Origin: Paraburkholderia acidisoli
Lineage (GTDB): Bacteria > Pseudomonadota > Gammaproteobacteria > Burkholderiales > Burkholderiaceae
Reading direction: 5' to 3'
Length of the DNA stretch: 64,000 nucleotides
Assembly (NCBI RefSeq): GCF_009789675.1
Contig: NZ_CP046913.1
Coordinates: 1,178,001 to 1,242,000, forward strand
Within the stretch, counting starts at the first letter, position 1; every line of letters begins with the position of its first letter. The notes below the pieces were generated by a model, which was not told the DNA's origin, did no database searches, and saw nothing but the letters and a program-made list of their open reading frames with translations. Below are positions 50,598-58,949 of the stretch, piece after piece. A program made the translations under genes and the position numbers.

Positions 50598-51124
50598 GAT
50601 TTCGTCTCCTTTGTATTGAGACTATCCCAGTCGATCGACGTCCGAATCCAGGAGTTTCCCGGCGATGCAGTGCAACACATGCGGCGCGTAAAACCACTTG
50701 TTTTATGCACTCCGCGAGATGTTTCGGCATCCTGTTCATGCCCGCGGAACTTCTGCGCCTTGTGGAGCGCGGCGCCGTGTTGCGGCCCCACGAAAATCCG
50801 TCAGGCATTGCGTCGCAACAATGGCGCGACGCATCAGGTGAGACGTCAATTAACGACTGTAGTCGCCAGCCTTTTTTTGCGCGCGCGGCACACGGTCGCT
50901 GCGCGAAAACGCGCAGTTTTCAGGGCATTGGCGTAGCGGGATGCACCGTCAGAACGTTCGCAAACGCTCTTGTACGCCCCTGTTTGATCGACGAAGCCAA
51001 TCACGCGCATTTCTACGCGCCACGCTTTTAAGAGTCCGCTGCAAACCTGAACCCGGGCGCTGCTTGTCAAGCCGATGGCAATCCCGCAAGATCGACGCCC
51101 GCTCCCCAATTTGCGAGGTGACCT
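50598..51124. other. 527-bp intergenic region
   Basis: Divergent promoter region between the 82-residue protein and the GST gene. Frames present are Arg/Cys-rich without ribosome-binding sites. Nothing else seen. Confidence 0.5.
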
Positions 51125-51739
51125 ATGCAGCTGATCGGCATGATGGATTCCCCTTACGTGCGGCGTGTCGCGATTTCGCTGCACGTGCTCGGCTTCGAGT
51201 TCGAACACCGCAGCATTTCGGTGTTCGGCGGCTACGATGAATTCGCCCGCATCAATCCCGTCGTGAAGGCCCCGACGTTCATCGACAGCGACGGCACCCA
51301 GCTCATCGACTCGACCTTGATTCTCGACTACCTCGATCGCAAGGTGCCCGCCGCGCAGCGGCTCATGCCCGAGGAAACGCTCGAGCGCACCTACGCGTTG
51401 CGCGTGACCGGTTTCGCGCTGGCCGCCACGGAAAAGACCGTGCAGCAGGTCTACGAGCGTGCGCTACGCCCGGCCGAGCGTCAGCACGAGCCCTGGTTCG
51501 AGCGCGTGCACGCGCAGATGCACGCGGCGTGGGGCGTGCTCGATACGCTCGTTGCGGGCCGCGACGGCTGGCTGTGCGCGGGCCGTATCACGCAGGCCGA
51601 CATCACCGCGGCCGTGGCGTGGCGCTTCATGCAGCACATGCTGCCGGGCAGCGTGGATGCCGCGCGGTATCCGGCAATCGCGGCGCTTTCGGCGCGTGCC
51701 GAGGCGCTGCCCGAGTTCATCGCCACGCCGCTCGAGTGA
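51125..51739 (+). CDS. Glutathione S-transferase
   Basis: 204 residues. Thioredoxin-like N-terminal domain (MQLIGMMDSPYVRRVAISLH), with the SPYVRR active-site turn where Ser or Tyr activates glutathione. The cis-Pro and glutathione-binding segment is VKAPTFIDSDGTQLIDSTLI, followed by an all-helical C-terminal domain (AWGVLDTLVAGRDGWLCAGR, ITQADITAAVAWRF). It detoxifies electrophiles; substrate unknown. GAGGTGACCT precedes the ATG. Confidence 0.93.
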   Translation: MQLIGMMDSPYVRRVAISLHVLGFEFEHRSISVFGGYDEFARINPVVKAPTFIDSDGTQLIDSTLILDYLDRKVPAAQRLMPEETLERTYALRVTGFALAATEKTVQQVYERALRPAERQHEPWFERVHAQMHAAWGVLDTLVAGRDGWLCAGRITQADITAAVAWRFMQHMLPGSVDAARYPAIAALSARAEALPEFIATPLE

Positions 51740-52010
51740 GCCATTGCGTCCGAGCGCTGGCGTGCCGGGCTGGCGCGCCATCGCCTGGTGACGCCTTGTG
51801 CCGACGCCTTGTGCCGATACACCCGGCGATTGTCGAAATCGATCGCGTCGATAGAGCGGTCCCGCCTCGTGCCATGGCGTGCGATTGTTTGTGAATCGCG
51901 ACAAGTGACTTCGCCGATAGCCCATTTATCGTTGCGTCCCGTCTCCCTAGAATCACATCCATCGAAAGAGCCCGTGTCGCTGCGACGCGGGCACGCAGTG
52001 GGAGCGGGTC

Positions 52011-52220
52011 ATGAAATCCTTTATCGAACGACAGTTGTATCAACCAGCGCTGGTTCTGCCGATGGTGGACCTGATGCAGTTGATGGTGTCGCTCGACTTC
52101 AACATGGGTCAAGTCGGGCTGATGATGGCCACACGCGGCGCGCGTGCGGCATTGACGCGTTCGCGCACGCTGTGGAACGCGGGCCAGGGCGAATGCGCCG
52201 CCACGGATTGCGTGCATTGA
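52011..52220 (+). CDS. Small hypothetical protein
   Basis: 69 residues, starting MKSFIERQLYQPALVLPMVD. A Met/Leu-rich amphipathic middle (LMQLMVSLDFNMGQVGLMMA) is followed by a basic stretch and a C-terminal Cys (ECAATDCVH). GGGAGCGGGTC precedes the ATG. No family recognised; the composition suggests a membrane-associated peptide. Confidence 0.55.
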   Translation: MKSFIERQLYQPALVLPMVDLMQLMVSLDFNMGQVGLMMATRGARAALTRSRTLWNAGQGECAATDCVH

Positions 52221-52577
52221 ACGCACGCTGACTCTCGCTCGCCCCCCCCCAAAACCCTACCGAATGTATTGCTGCTCGCGCGCGGTAACGCGCTGCGTTC
52301 GACGATCCCCCTGACGTGCAGCGGCATCCGCCCGTTTGCTGTTGCGACGTCACCCTGTGAGCCGCCTCGTGATGCGAGGCGGCTCTTTTCGTGCGGGCGA
52401 GCGGCGTTGGCGCGTTCGACGGCTTGTTGATTGCTCGTTGATCGTTTGTTGATCGTTTCTTTATCGTTTGTTCAATGCGACGCGTTGCGCGCGGCACGCC
52501 GCCCGCGCGCGTAAGATGGCGCGAGCCTCGCCGCAACGGCGAAGGCGCGCAGTCCCGCACACGCACAGGAGAGCGGC
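52221..52577. other. Region between small ORF and flavoprotein gene
   Basis: Contains a strong terminator (52359-52390) and an AT-richer stretch with a short tandem repeat (GTTGATCGTTT-like units, about 52424-52475), where the promoter of the downstream gene should be. Confidence 0.55.
52359..52390 (+). terminator. Rho-independent terminator
   Basis: GAGCCGCCTCG (52359-52369), loop TGATG, CGAGGCGGCTC (52375-52385), then TTTT. Confidence 0.85.
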
Positions 52578-54002
52578 ATGGCACAGCGATTCGACGCCAT
52601 CGTGATTGGCACGGGCCAGAGCGGACCGCCGCTCGCGGTGCGCCTCGGCGCGAGCGGACGCAAGACGGCGATCATCGAGCGCGCGCTGTTCGGCGGCACC
52701 TGCGTGAACGTGGGTTGCACGCCCACCAAATCCTATGTGGCGTGCGCGCGGGTTGCGCATGTCGCGCGCCGGGCGGCGGAGTTCGGGGTGCAGATCGGCG
52801 CGTCTGCTCGCGATGCCACGGCGAACGACGTGCGCGTCGATCTCGCCTTCGTGAAGGCGCGCAAGGAGCGGATCATCGGCGAGTCGCGCAACGGCGTCGA
52901 GCGCTGGCTGCGCACCGCGAAGAACGTGAGCGTATTTCAGGGCCACGGGCGCTTCACGGGCGCGCATAGCGTGCGCGTGAGCGCGAGCGACGGCGCCACG
53001 CTCGACCTCGAAGCACCCGAAATCTTCGTCAACACGGGCACGCGCGCGCAGATTCCGTCGATTCCCGGCCTCGACACCATTCGTTACGACACCAACTCCA
53101 CGCTGCTCGAACTGGAGCAGGTGCCGGACCATCTCGCGATCGTCGGCGGCAGTTACGTCGCGCTCGAATTCGCGCAGATGTTCCGCCGCTTCGGGGCGCG
53201 CGTGACGGTGCTCGTGCGCGGCAACCGCGTGCTCGCGCGCGAGGACGACGATATTGCGCGCGCCGTGCAGGAGGTGCTCGCGCGCGAAGGCGTGGTGTTC
53301 CGCCTGGGTGCCGAACCGCGCGGCGTCGCGCCGCTCGACGGCAAAGCGGGCGTGCGCATCGCGCTGGACGACGGCGCGCTCGAGGTCTCGCATCTGCTGT
53401 TCGCCACGGGCCGCGTGCCGAACACCGACGACCTCGGGCTCGAGGCCGCCGGTATCGAACGCGACGCGCACGGTCACATTCCCGTGGACGGTCAGTTGCG
53501 CACGCGCGTGGAAGGCATCTGGGCGATCGGCGACGTGAACGGTCGCGGCGCGTTCACGCACACGTCCTACGACGACTTCCAGATCGTCGCGGCCAACCTG
53601 CTGGACGGCGGCTTCAACGGTATCCCGCGCAGCGCCGACACGCGCATTCCCGCTTACGCTGTGTTCGTCGATCCGCCGCTCGCGCGCGTGGGCCTCAGCG
53701 AGCGCGAAGTGCGCGAACGCGGCACGCCCGCACTGATCGCGACGATGCCGATGTCGCGCGTGGGCCGGGCGCGCGAGCGCGGCGAAACGGACGGCTTCAT
53801 GAAAGCGCTCGTGGATGCGAACACGAAGCGCATCCTCGGCGCGGCGATCTACGGCATTGAAGGCGACGAGGCGATACATACCTTCATCGACACGATGACG
53901 GCCGGCGCGCCCTATACGACGCTGCAATACGCGATGCACGTGCATCCGACCGTGAGCGAACTCGTGCCCACCTTGCTCGACGGGCTCAAGCCGCTCAAGT
54001 AA
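52578..54002 (+). CDS. FAD-dependent pyridine nucleotide-disulfide oxidoreductase (MerA/Lpd-like)
   Basis: 474 residues. FAD-binding Rossmann motif FDAIVIGTGQSGPPLAVRLG; the redox-active disulfide is Cys42/Cys47 in GGTCVNVGCTPTK. NAD(P) motif IVGGSYVALEFAQMF; second FAD motif IWAIGDVNGRGAFTH; C-terminal dimer interface with HVHPTVSELVP, whose His acts as base. It lacks an N-terminal mercury-binding domain and the C-terminal Cys pair of MerA, so it is not mercuric reductase proper. AGGAGAGCGGC precedes the ATG. Substrate unknown. Confidence 0.92.
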   Translation: MAQRFDAIVIGTGQSGPPLAVRLGASGRKTAIIERALFGGTCVNVGCTPTKSYVACARVAHVARRAAEFGVQIGASARDATANDVRVDLAFVKARKERIIGESRNGVERWLRTAKNVSVFQGHGRFTGAHSVRVSASDGATLDLEAPEIFVNTGTRAQIPSIPGLDTIRYDTNSTLLELEQVPDHLAIVGGSYVALEFAQMFRRFGARVTVLVRGNRVLAREDDDIARAVQEVLAREGVVFRLGAEPRGVAPLDGKAGVRIALDDGALEVSHLLFATGRVPNTDDLGLEAAGIERDAHGHIPVDGQLRTRVEGIWAIGDVNGRGAFTHTSYDDFQIVAANLLDGGFNGIPRSADTRIPAYAVFVDPPLARVGLSEREVRERGTPALIATMPMSRVGRARERGETDGFMKALVDANTKRILGAAIYGIEGDEAIHTFIDTMTAGAPYTTLQYAMHVHPTVSELVPTLLDGLKPLK

Positions 54003-54048
54003 GCGATCCTGATTAAATCGAGGCAAGCCTGCTTCACATCACCGAGCC

Positions 54049-54423
54049 ATGACAGCAATGGCAACAGCAATGGCAACCGCAGCGAACGGCAATCTCTACG
54101 CAGGCCTCGTGCACGACGCGCCTGAAGAACGCTTCGATCCGCTCGTCGAGCGCGAGGGCGTGCTGATCGAGCGCATCGTGTCGACGGGGCAGGCGAGCCC
54201 GCCCGGCTTCTGGTACGACGACGCGCGCGAGGAATGGGTGGTGCTGCTCGCCGGCGCAGCGACGCTCGAGTTTGCCGATACCGCCGATACCGCGGGGCAG
54301 TCGCGTCGCCTCGTGCCGGGCGACTACGTGCACATTCCCGCCCATTGCCGCCACCGCGTGTCGTGGACGGATCCGGCCGTGCCCACCGTGTGGCTGGCCG
54401 TGTATCTGGGCGCCCAGGCATGA
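54049..54423 (+). CDS. Cupin-domain protein
   Basis: 124 residues. Single cupin barrel: PPGFWYDDAREEWVVLLAGA supplies motif 1 with a Glu, and LVPGDYVHIPAHCRHRVSW supplies motif 2 with His. The N-terminus has a short Met-Ala-Thr repeat (TAMATAMATAA). Probably a metal-binding protein of unknown substrate. Its stop overlaps the next start (ATGA), so it is coupled to the phosphodiesterase. Confidence 0.88.
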   Translation: MTAMATAMATAANGNLYAGLVHDAPEERFDPLVEREGVLIERIVSTGQASPPGFWYDDAREEWVVLLAGAATLEFADTADTAGQSRRLVPGDYVHIPAHCRHRVSWTDPAVPTVWLAVYLGAQA

Positions 54424-54914
54424 AATCGAGTTCCAGACGCCCGCAGCGCATCGCGCTCGTGTCGGACACGCACAACCTCGTGCGCCCCGAATTGCTCGCC
54501 TTCGTGGCGGGCAGCGACGCGATCGTTCACGCGGGCGACATCTGCGAGCAGGCGGTGCTCGACACGCTCGCCGCCGTCGCGCCGCTCACGGTCGTGCGCG
54601 GCAACAACGATCAGGGCGCCTGGGCCGAAGCGTTGCCGCTGCTCGCCACGTTCGAGGTGAACGGCGTGCGGTTGGCCGTGGTGCACGAGTTGCGCGACTT
54701 GCCTGGCGATCTCGCAGACCTTGCGGCGGGGCGCGTGGCGATCGTGGTGAGCGGGCATTCGCACAAGCCTGCGCTGGAGACGCGCGCGGGCGTCGTGTAC
54801 GTGAATCCCGGTAGCGCGGGGCCGCGCCGCTTCAAGCTGCCGGTCAGCGCGGCCAGGCTCACCATCGAGGCCAACGGCGAGTTCGCGATCGAGCACGCGA
54901 ATCTGATCGACTGA
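54420..54914 (+). CDS. YfcE/MJ0936-type metallophosphoesterase
   Basis: 164 residues. Di-metal phosphoesterase motifs are LVSDTHN, VHAGDICE, RGNNDQG, VVSGHSHKP and NPGSAGPRR. Family members hydrolyse artificial phosphodiesters; the biological substrate is not established. It overlaps the cupin gene by 4 bp and is followed by a terminator. Confidence 0.92.
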   Translation: MKSSSRRPQRIALVSDTHNLVRPELLAFVAGSDAIVHAGDICEQAVLDTLAAVAPLTVVRGNNDQGAWAEALPLLATFEVNGVRLAVVHELRDLPGDLADLAAGRVAIVVSGHSHKPALETRAGVVYVNPGSAGPRRFKLPVSAARLTIEANGEFAIEHANLID

Positions 54915-54947
54915 ATGCATCGCGGGTTTCATCGGCAGAAATAGGAA

Positions 54948-54973
54948 AAGGCCAGCACGAAGCTGGCCTTTTT
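54948..54973 (+). terminator. Rho-independent terminator after the YfcE-like gene
   Basis: AAGGCCAGC (54948-54956), loop ACGAA, GCTGGCCTT (54962-54970), then T residues. Confidence 0.85.
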
Positions 54974-55033
54974 CTTGCGCGAATCCTGCGAACGCGCTGT
55001 CTCGCGCTATCTCGCGCTATCGCGTGTCATCCA

Positions 55034-56518
55034 TCAAGCACGCACGGCGTTGGCGGTCGCGTATTCGTCGTCGAGTTCGCGGGCAAGACGCACGCCGCGC
55101 AATACCGCATGCGCTTCGGCCTTCGTGCTCACGCTCGGCCCCGAACCCGGCAGCGGACGACGCGCCGTTTCATGCAGCGCCAGCACCGAGACGATGCCGA
55201 TCACGGCCGCGCCCATCAGGTAGTACGCGGGCATCATCAGATTCTGCGTGTGGTCGACGAGCCACGCGGCCACCAGCGGCGTCGTGCCGCCGAACAGCGA
55301 GACCGACACGTTGAAGCCAATGGCGAGCGCACCGTAGCGGATCGCGGTCGGGAACAGCGCGGGCAGCGCCGAGGGCATCACGCCCGTGAAGCACGAGAGC
55401 AGCGCGCCCAGGATCAGCAGGCCGAGGAACACCGGCACGAGCGCGCCCGTTTGAATGAGCGTGAGCGACGGAATCGACAGCACGATCAGACCCACGCAGC
55501 CCGCGAGCATCACCGGCTTGCGGCCGATGGCGTCGGACAGGCGGCCGAACGCGAGCGTCATCGGCATCATCAGCACCATCACGGCGAGCACGAGGAAGAG
55601 ACCGTGCGTTTCGTTGAAGTGCAGCGTGGCCGACAGATAGCTCGGCAGATACGAGAGCGCCATGTAGTCGGTCACGTTGAAGATCAGCACGAGACCCACG
55701 CACAGCAGGAACGGACGCAGATGCTGCGTGAGCAGCGTGCCGACCGTGAGCTTCGGGCGCGCATGTTCTTCGGCTTCGCGCAACTCGGCTTCGCGCTTGA
55801 ACGCGGGCGTTTCCTCGAGCTTCATGCGGATGAAGAGGCCGACGAGACCCAGCGGACCCGCCACGAGGAACGGCACGCGCCAGCCCCAGTCGAGCAGGGC
55901 GTCGTGCGAGAGCACGGCGGTCAGCACCGCGACCGAGCCCGCGCCGAACACATAGCCGATCAGCGTGCCGAACTCGAGGAAGCTGCCCATGAAACCGCGG
56001 CGCTTGTCGGTGGCGAATTCGGCGATGAAGGTCGCCGCGCCGCCGTACTCGCCGCCGGTCGAGAAGCCCTGGATCAGGCGCGCCGCGAGCAGCAGCACGG
56101 GCGCGGCAATGCCGATCGACTTGTACGACGGGATCAGGCCGATGGCGAAGGTGCCGCACGCCATCATGATCATCGTCATCGCGAGCACGCGCTGGCGGCC
56201 GATACGGTCGCCGAGCGGGCCGAACACCATGCCGCCGATCGGGCGCACGAGGAACGCCGCCGCGAACGTGCCAAAGGTGGCGATCAGCTGCGCGGACGGG
56301 CTGCTCGACGGAAAGAACACCTGGCCGAGCGTGACGGCGATGTAGCTGTACACGCCGAAGTCGAACCATTCCATGGCGTTACCGAGCGCCATGGCGCCGA
56401 CAGCGCGTTTGAGCAGCGTGTTGTCGACGATGGTGATGTCGTCGAGGGAAAGGTCGGTCGAAGCCGCGCCGCGCGCAGCGGAGGCCGAAGTACCGGAAGT
56501 GGACGCAGTCAAGGTCAA
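55034..56518 (-). CDS. MFS metabolite:H+ symporter (ProP-like)
   Basis: 494 residues, 12 membrane helices. MHS-family motifs: LGNAMEWFDFGVYSYIAV in helix 1, RPIGGMVFGPLGDRIGRQR between helices 2 and 3, and RLIQGFSTGGEYGGAATFIA in helix 4. Related carriers import proline/betaine, citrate, alpha-ketoglutarate or shikimate. It lacks the long C-terminal coiled coil of E. coli ProP, so an osmosensory role is doubtful. The most likely start is TTG at 56518 (LTLTASTSG), preceded by GGAGAA; the first ATG would delete the N-terminal region. Confidence 0.9.
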   Translation of the reverse strand: MTLTASTSGTSASAARGAASTDLSLDDITIVDNTLLKRAVGAMALGNAMEWFDFGVYSYIAVTLGQVFFPSSSPSAQLIATFGTFAAAFLVRPIGGMVFGPLGDRIGRQRVLAMTMIMMACGTFAIGLIPSYKSIGIAAPVLLLAARLIQGFSTGGEYGGAATFIAEFATDKRRGFMGSFLEFGTLIGYVFGAGSVAVLTAVLSHDALLDWGWRVPFLVAGPLGLVGLFIRMKLEETPAFKREAELREAEEHARPKLTVGTLLTQHLRPFLLCVGLVLIFNVTDYMALSYLPSYLSATLHFNETHGLFLVLAVMVLMMPMTLAFGRLSDAIGRKPVMLAGCVGLIVLSIPSLTLIQTGALVPVFLGLLILGALLSCFTGVMPSALPALFPTAIRYGALAIGFNVSVSLFGGTTPLVAAWLVDHTQNLMMPAYYLMGAAVIGIVSVLALHETARRPLPGSGPSVSTKAEAHAVLRGVRLARELDDEYATANAVRA

Positions 56519-57160
56519 ATTCTCCAATGACAGCGACGAGCCCCGAAGCTCGCCACAGTTGCCGGAGAGTGCCGTTTCGCGATAGCGGCGACATTTCGCG
56601 CGGCAAAGGCGGGCGGGTTGGCGCAACGGACAAACGTTGCACGAGCCTCGGCCGCAAACCTGGCGCGCGAAAGCATTGCTGAAGTGTCGCGAAACGACAC
56701 TCGGGACGAGTTGTAATTAACGTTGTGCCTGCGTGGCCGGTTCGGGGGGCAGGGCACGGTAGACGCCGGACCGGCAAGAGGTGCCAGGTACCTGATAAAG
56801 CAGCGCCGCTGAAACGAAAAAGAAGCACCGCGTGGCGGAGCGTTCCTTCTGTGTTATGCGCACTCGGCTGGAAGGCGTTTTGGGGCGCCGAACCGGATGC
56901 AATTGATGGCTAATGCCTGTTGAACGAAGCGTTATGATAGCACGATAACGTAAGATCGTGCAAACCGGGCCATCTCCGGGGTGCGGGAGGATCGCGCCAG
57001 GCCTTGCCTGGCGGGGGATCGCGGCGATTCGATGGAACCGTTTCCGGCGCCTGGAAACCGGCGCGCGGGGCAAAAAAAACCGCGCACACGGCGCGGTTTT
57101 TGCAGTCGGTTTTTACGTCGACAGGATTGGGGGGAGGATCTCCTCGCCTCTCGCTGGCGT
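56519..57160. other. Intergenic region between yggX and the ProP-like gene
   Basis: 642 bp holding the carrier's promoter and the yggX terminator. No gene recognised. TATGAT at 56933-56938 is a possible -10 on the plus strand without a partner -35. Confidence 0.5.
57072..57101. terminator. Bidirectional terminator downstream of yggX
   Basis: AAAACCGCGC, loop ACACG, GCGCGGTTTT, with A and T runs outside. Confidence 0.85.
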
Positions 57161-57436
57161 TCAGCCTTCCGTCGGCGGCACGAAACCCGTTGCCTGGTCG
57201 GCGCCTTCGCCGAAGAAGTACTTCTCCGTTTGCTTCATGAGGTACTGGCGTGCGCGCGGGTCGGCCATGTTCAGACGGTTTTCGTTGATGAGCATGGTCT
57301 GCTGCTTGAGCCAGCCCTGCCAGGCTTCCTTCGACACGCTTTCATAGATGCGCTTGCCGAGTTCGCCCGGCAGCGGCGGGAAATCGAGACCTTCGGCTTC
57401 CTTGCCGAGCTTCGCGCATTGGATCATACGGGCCAT
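57161..57436 (-). CDS. yggX: Probable Fe(2+)-trafficking / oxidative damage protection protein
   Basis: 91 residues, the family length. [20 protein letters not shown] carries the conserved Cys7; also typical are [20 protein letters not shown] and [20 protein letters not shown]. It protects iron-sulfur proteins from oxidative damage and may aid MutY. AGGAGAAGCACAGC precedes the ATG. It lies 98 bp downstream of argA on the same strand and could share its transcript. Confidence 0.97.
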   Translation of the reverse strand: MARMIQCAKLGKEAEGLDFPPLPGELGKRIYESVSKEAWQGWLKQQTMLINENRLNMADPRARQYLMKQTEKYFFGEGADQATGFVPPTEG

Positions 57437-57534
57437 GCTGTGCTTCTCCTGTGTCGACGGCAGTGGGCGCTCGCGCGCCGGCTGCCGTCCCATAGCGGGG
57501 GTTATGGGATTTTGTGTGGGTTAGGGCGCGGCGC

Positions 57535-58926
57535 TCACAGCTGCTTCATCAGCACGAGCGACTTGCGCTGCCAGTTGTAGAGACGGCGGCGGTCTTCGGG
57601 CAGGTCGTCCACGTTGGCCTTCACGAAGCCGCGCTTGAGGAACCAGTGCTCCGTGCGCGTGGTGAGCACGAAAATGCGCGTGAGGCCGCGCGCGCGGGCG
57701 CGCTGCTCGATGCGGCGCAGGAGGCGTTCGCCGTCGCCGGAACCTTGCGCTTCGGGCGAGACCGTGAGGCACGCCATTTCGCCGATACGCTCCTGCGAAT
57801 ACGCGTACAGCGCCGCGCAGCCGAACAGCACGCCATCGTGCTCGATCACCGAGAAATGGTCGATGTCGCGTTCGATCTGGTGACGCCCGCGCCGCACGAG
57901 CGTGCCGTCGGTTTCGAGCGGCTCGATCAGTGTGAGAATGCCGCCGACGTCGTCGGGCGTGGCTTCGCGCAGGCTCTCCAGATTCTCGTACGAGATCATG
58001 GTGCCCACGCCGTCGTGCAGGAACAGTTCGAGCAGCAGGCCGCCGTCGAGCGAATACGGAATGATGTGCGCGCGGCCCACGCCGCCGCGGCAGGCGCGAA
58101 TCGAGTGCTTCAGATAGAAACCCGCGTCGCCGAGCACGGTGCCGCTTTCCTGCAGCTTGTAGGCGTCGTCGAGCGACATTTCGCGGATCAGCTCGTTTTC
58201 TTCGTTGATGAGACCCTGCGTTTCCGTGAGGAACACGATCTTGTCGGCGCGCAGCGCGATGGCGGCGGCCGACGCCACGTCTTCCATCGACAGATTGAAC
58301 GCCTCGCCCGTGGGCGAGAAGCCGAGCGGCGAGAGCAGCACGAGCTTGCGGCTCGCGAGCGAATGGCGGATGGAGTCAGCGTCGATCTTGCGCACGACGC
58401 CCGTGTGCTGGAAGTCGACGCCGTCGAGAATGCCGACCGGGCGCGCGGTGACGAAGTTGCCCGACACCACGCTGATGTGCGCGTGCGCCATGGGCGTGTT
58501 CGGCAGACCCTGGCTGATCGCGGCCTCGATGTCGAGACGCACTTCGCCGGCGGCTTCCTTCGCCGATTCGAGCGCGCGGGCATTGGTGATGCGCATGCCG
58601 TGCGAGAACTCGGACTCGACGCCGTGCAGGCTCATCTGCTCCTCGACCTGAGGACGCGAGCCGTGCACGAGCACGATCTGGATGCCCATGGCCTGCAGCA
58701 GCGCGATGTCGGCGACGAGCGCGTTAAGCAGGTTCTGATGCACCACTTCGCCGCCGAAACCGACGACGAACGTCTTGCCCTGGAACGCATGAATGTAGGG
58801 CGCGACCGATCGCATCCAGTCGACGAATTGCGCATGCTGCGCGTCGTGCTGGGAAACGGATTCCGCGGCGTTGGACGGAGCCGGCGCGCCGGCGGGAGCG
58901 GGGACGAGGTCGGTTTGGGAATTCAT
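57535..58926 (-). CDS. argA: Amino-acid N-acetyltransferase (N-acetylglutamate synthase)
   Basis: 463 residues. Classic ArgA: an N-terminal amino-acid-kinase domain (about 35-300; FVVGFGGEVVH, IQIVLVHGSRPQVEEQM) that senses arginine, and a C-terminal GNAT acetyltransferase (about 315-455; MACLTVSPEAQGSGDGERLL, IFVLTTRTEHWFLKRGFVK). It makes N-acetylglutamate, the first step of arginine synthesis. The N-terminal 30 residues are Ala/Pro-rich. A TATAAT lies 7 nt upstream of the ATG on this strand, so the transcript would be nearly leaderless. Divergent from hrpA by 23 bp. Confidence 0.97.
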   Translation of the reverse strand: MNSQTDLVPAPAGAPAPSNAAESVSQHDAQHAQFVDWMRSVAPYIHAFQGKTFVVGFGGEVVHQNLLNALVADIALLQAMGIQIVLVHGSRPQVEEQMSLHGVESEFSHGMRITNARALESAKEAAGEVRLDIEAAISQGLPNTPMAHAHISVVSGNFVTARPVGILDGVDFQHTGVVRKIDADSIRHSLASRKLVLLSPLGFSPTGEAFNLSMEDVASAAAIALRADKIVFLTETQGLINEENELIREMSLDDAYKLQESGTVLGDAGFYLKHSIRACRGGVGRAHIIPYSLDGGLLLELFLHDGVGTMISYENLESLREATPDDVGGILTLIEPLETDGTLVRRGRHQIERDIDHFSVIEHDGVLFGCAALYAYSQERIGEMACLTVSPEAQGSGDGERLLRRIEQRARARGLTRIFVLTTRTEHWFLKRGFVKANVDDLPEDRRRLYNWQRKSLVLMKQL

Positions 58927-58933
58927 GCCCGGG

Positions 58934-58941
58934 ATTATAAT
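58934..58941. promoter_or_regulatory. Symmetrical -10 element shared by argA and hrpA
   Basis: ATTATAAT is its own reverse complement, so it reads TATAAT on both strands. It is the only good -10 in the 23-bp gap. On either strand the expected start site falls within about 2 nt of the ATG. Upstream hexamers are weak (TTGGGA with 15-bp spacing on the plus strand). Confidence 0.65.
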
Positions 58942-58949
58942 GCGCCCCC

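Noticed and set aside
50705..51031. A 108-codon plus-strand frame
   Set aside because: No ribosome-binding site, no hydrophobic or domain pattern, and Cys/Arg-rich composition typical of chance.
52578..54002. Mercuric reductase (merA)
   Set aside because: No HMA domain, no C-terminal Cys pair and no mer genes nearby; kept as a generic disulfide oxidoreductase.
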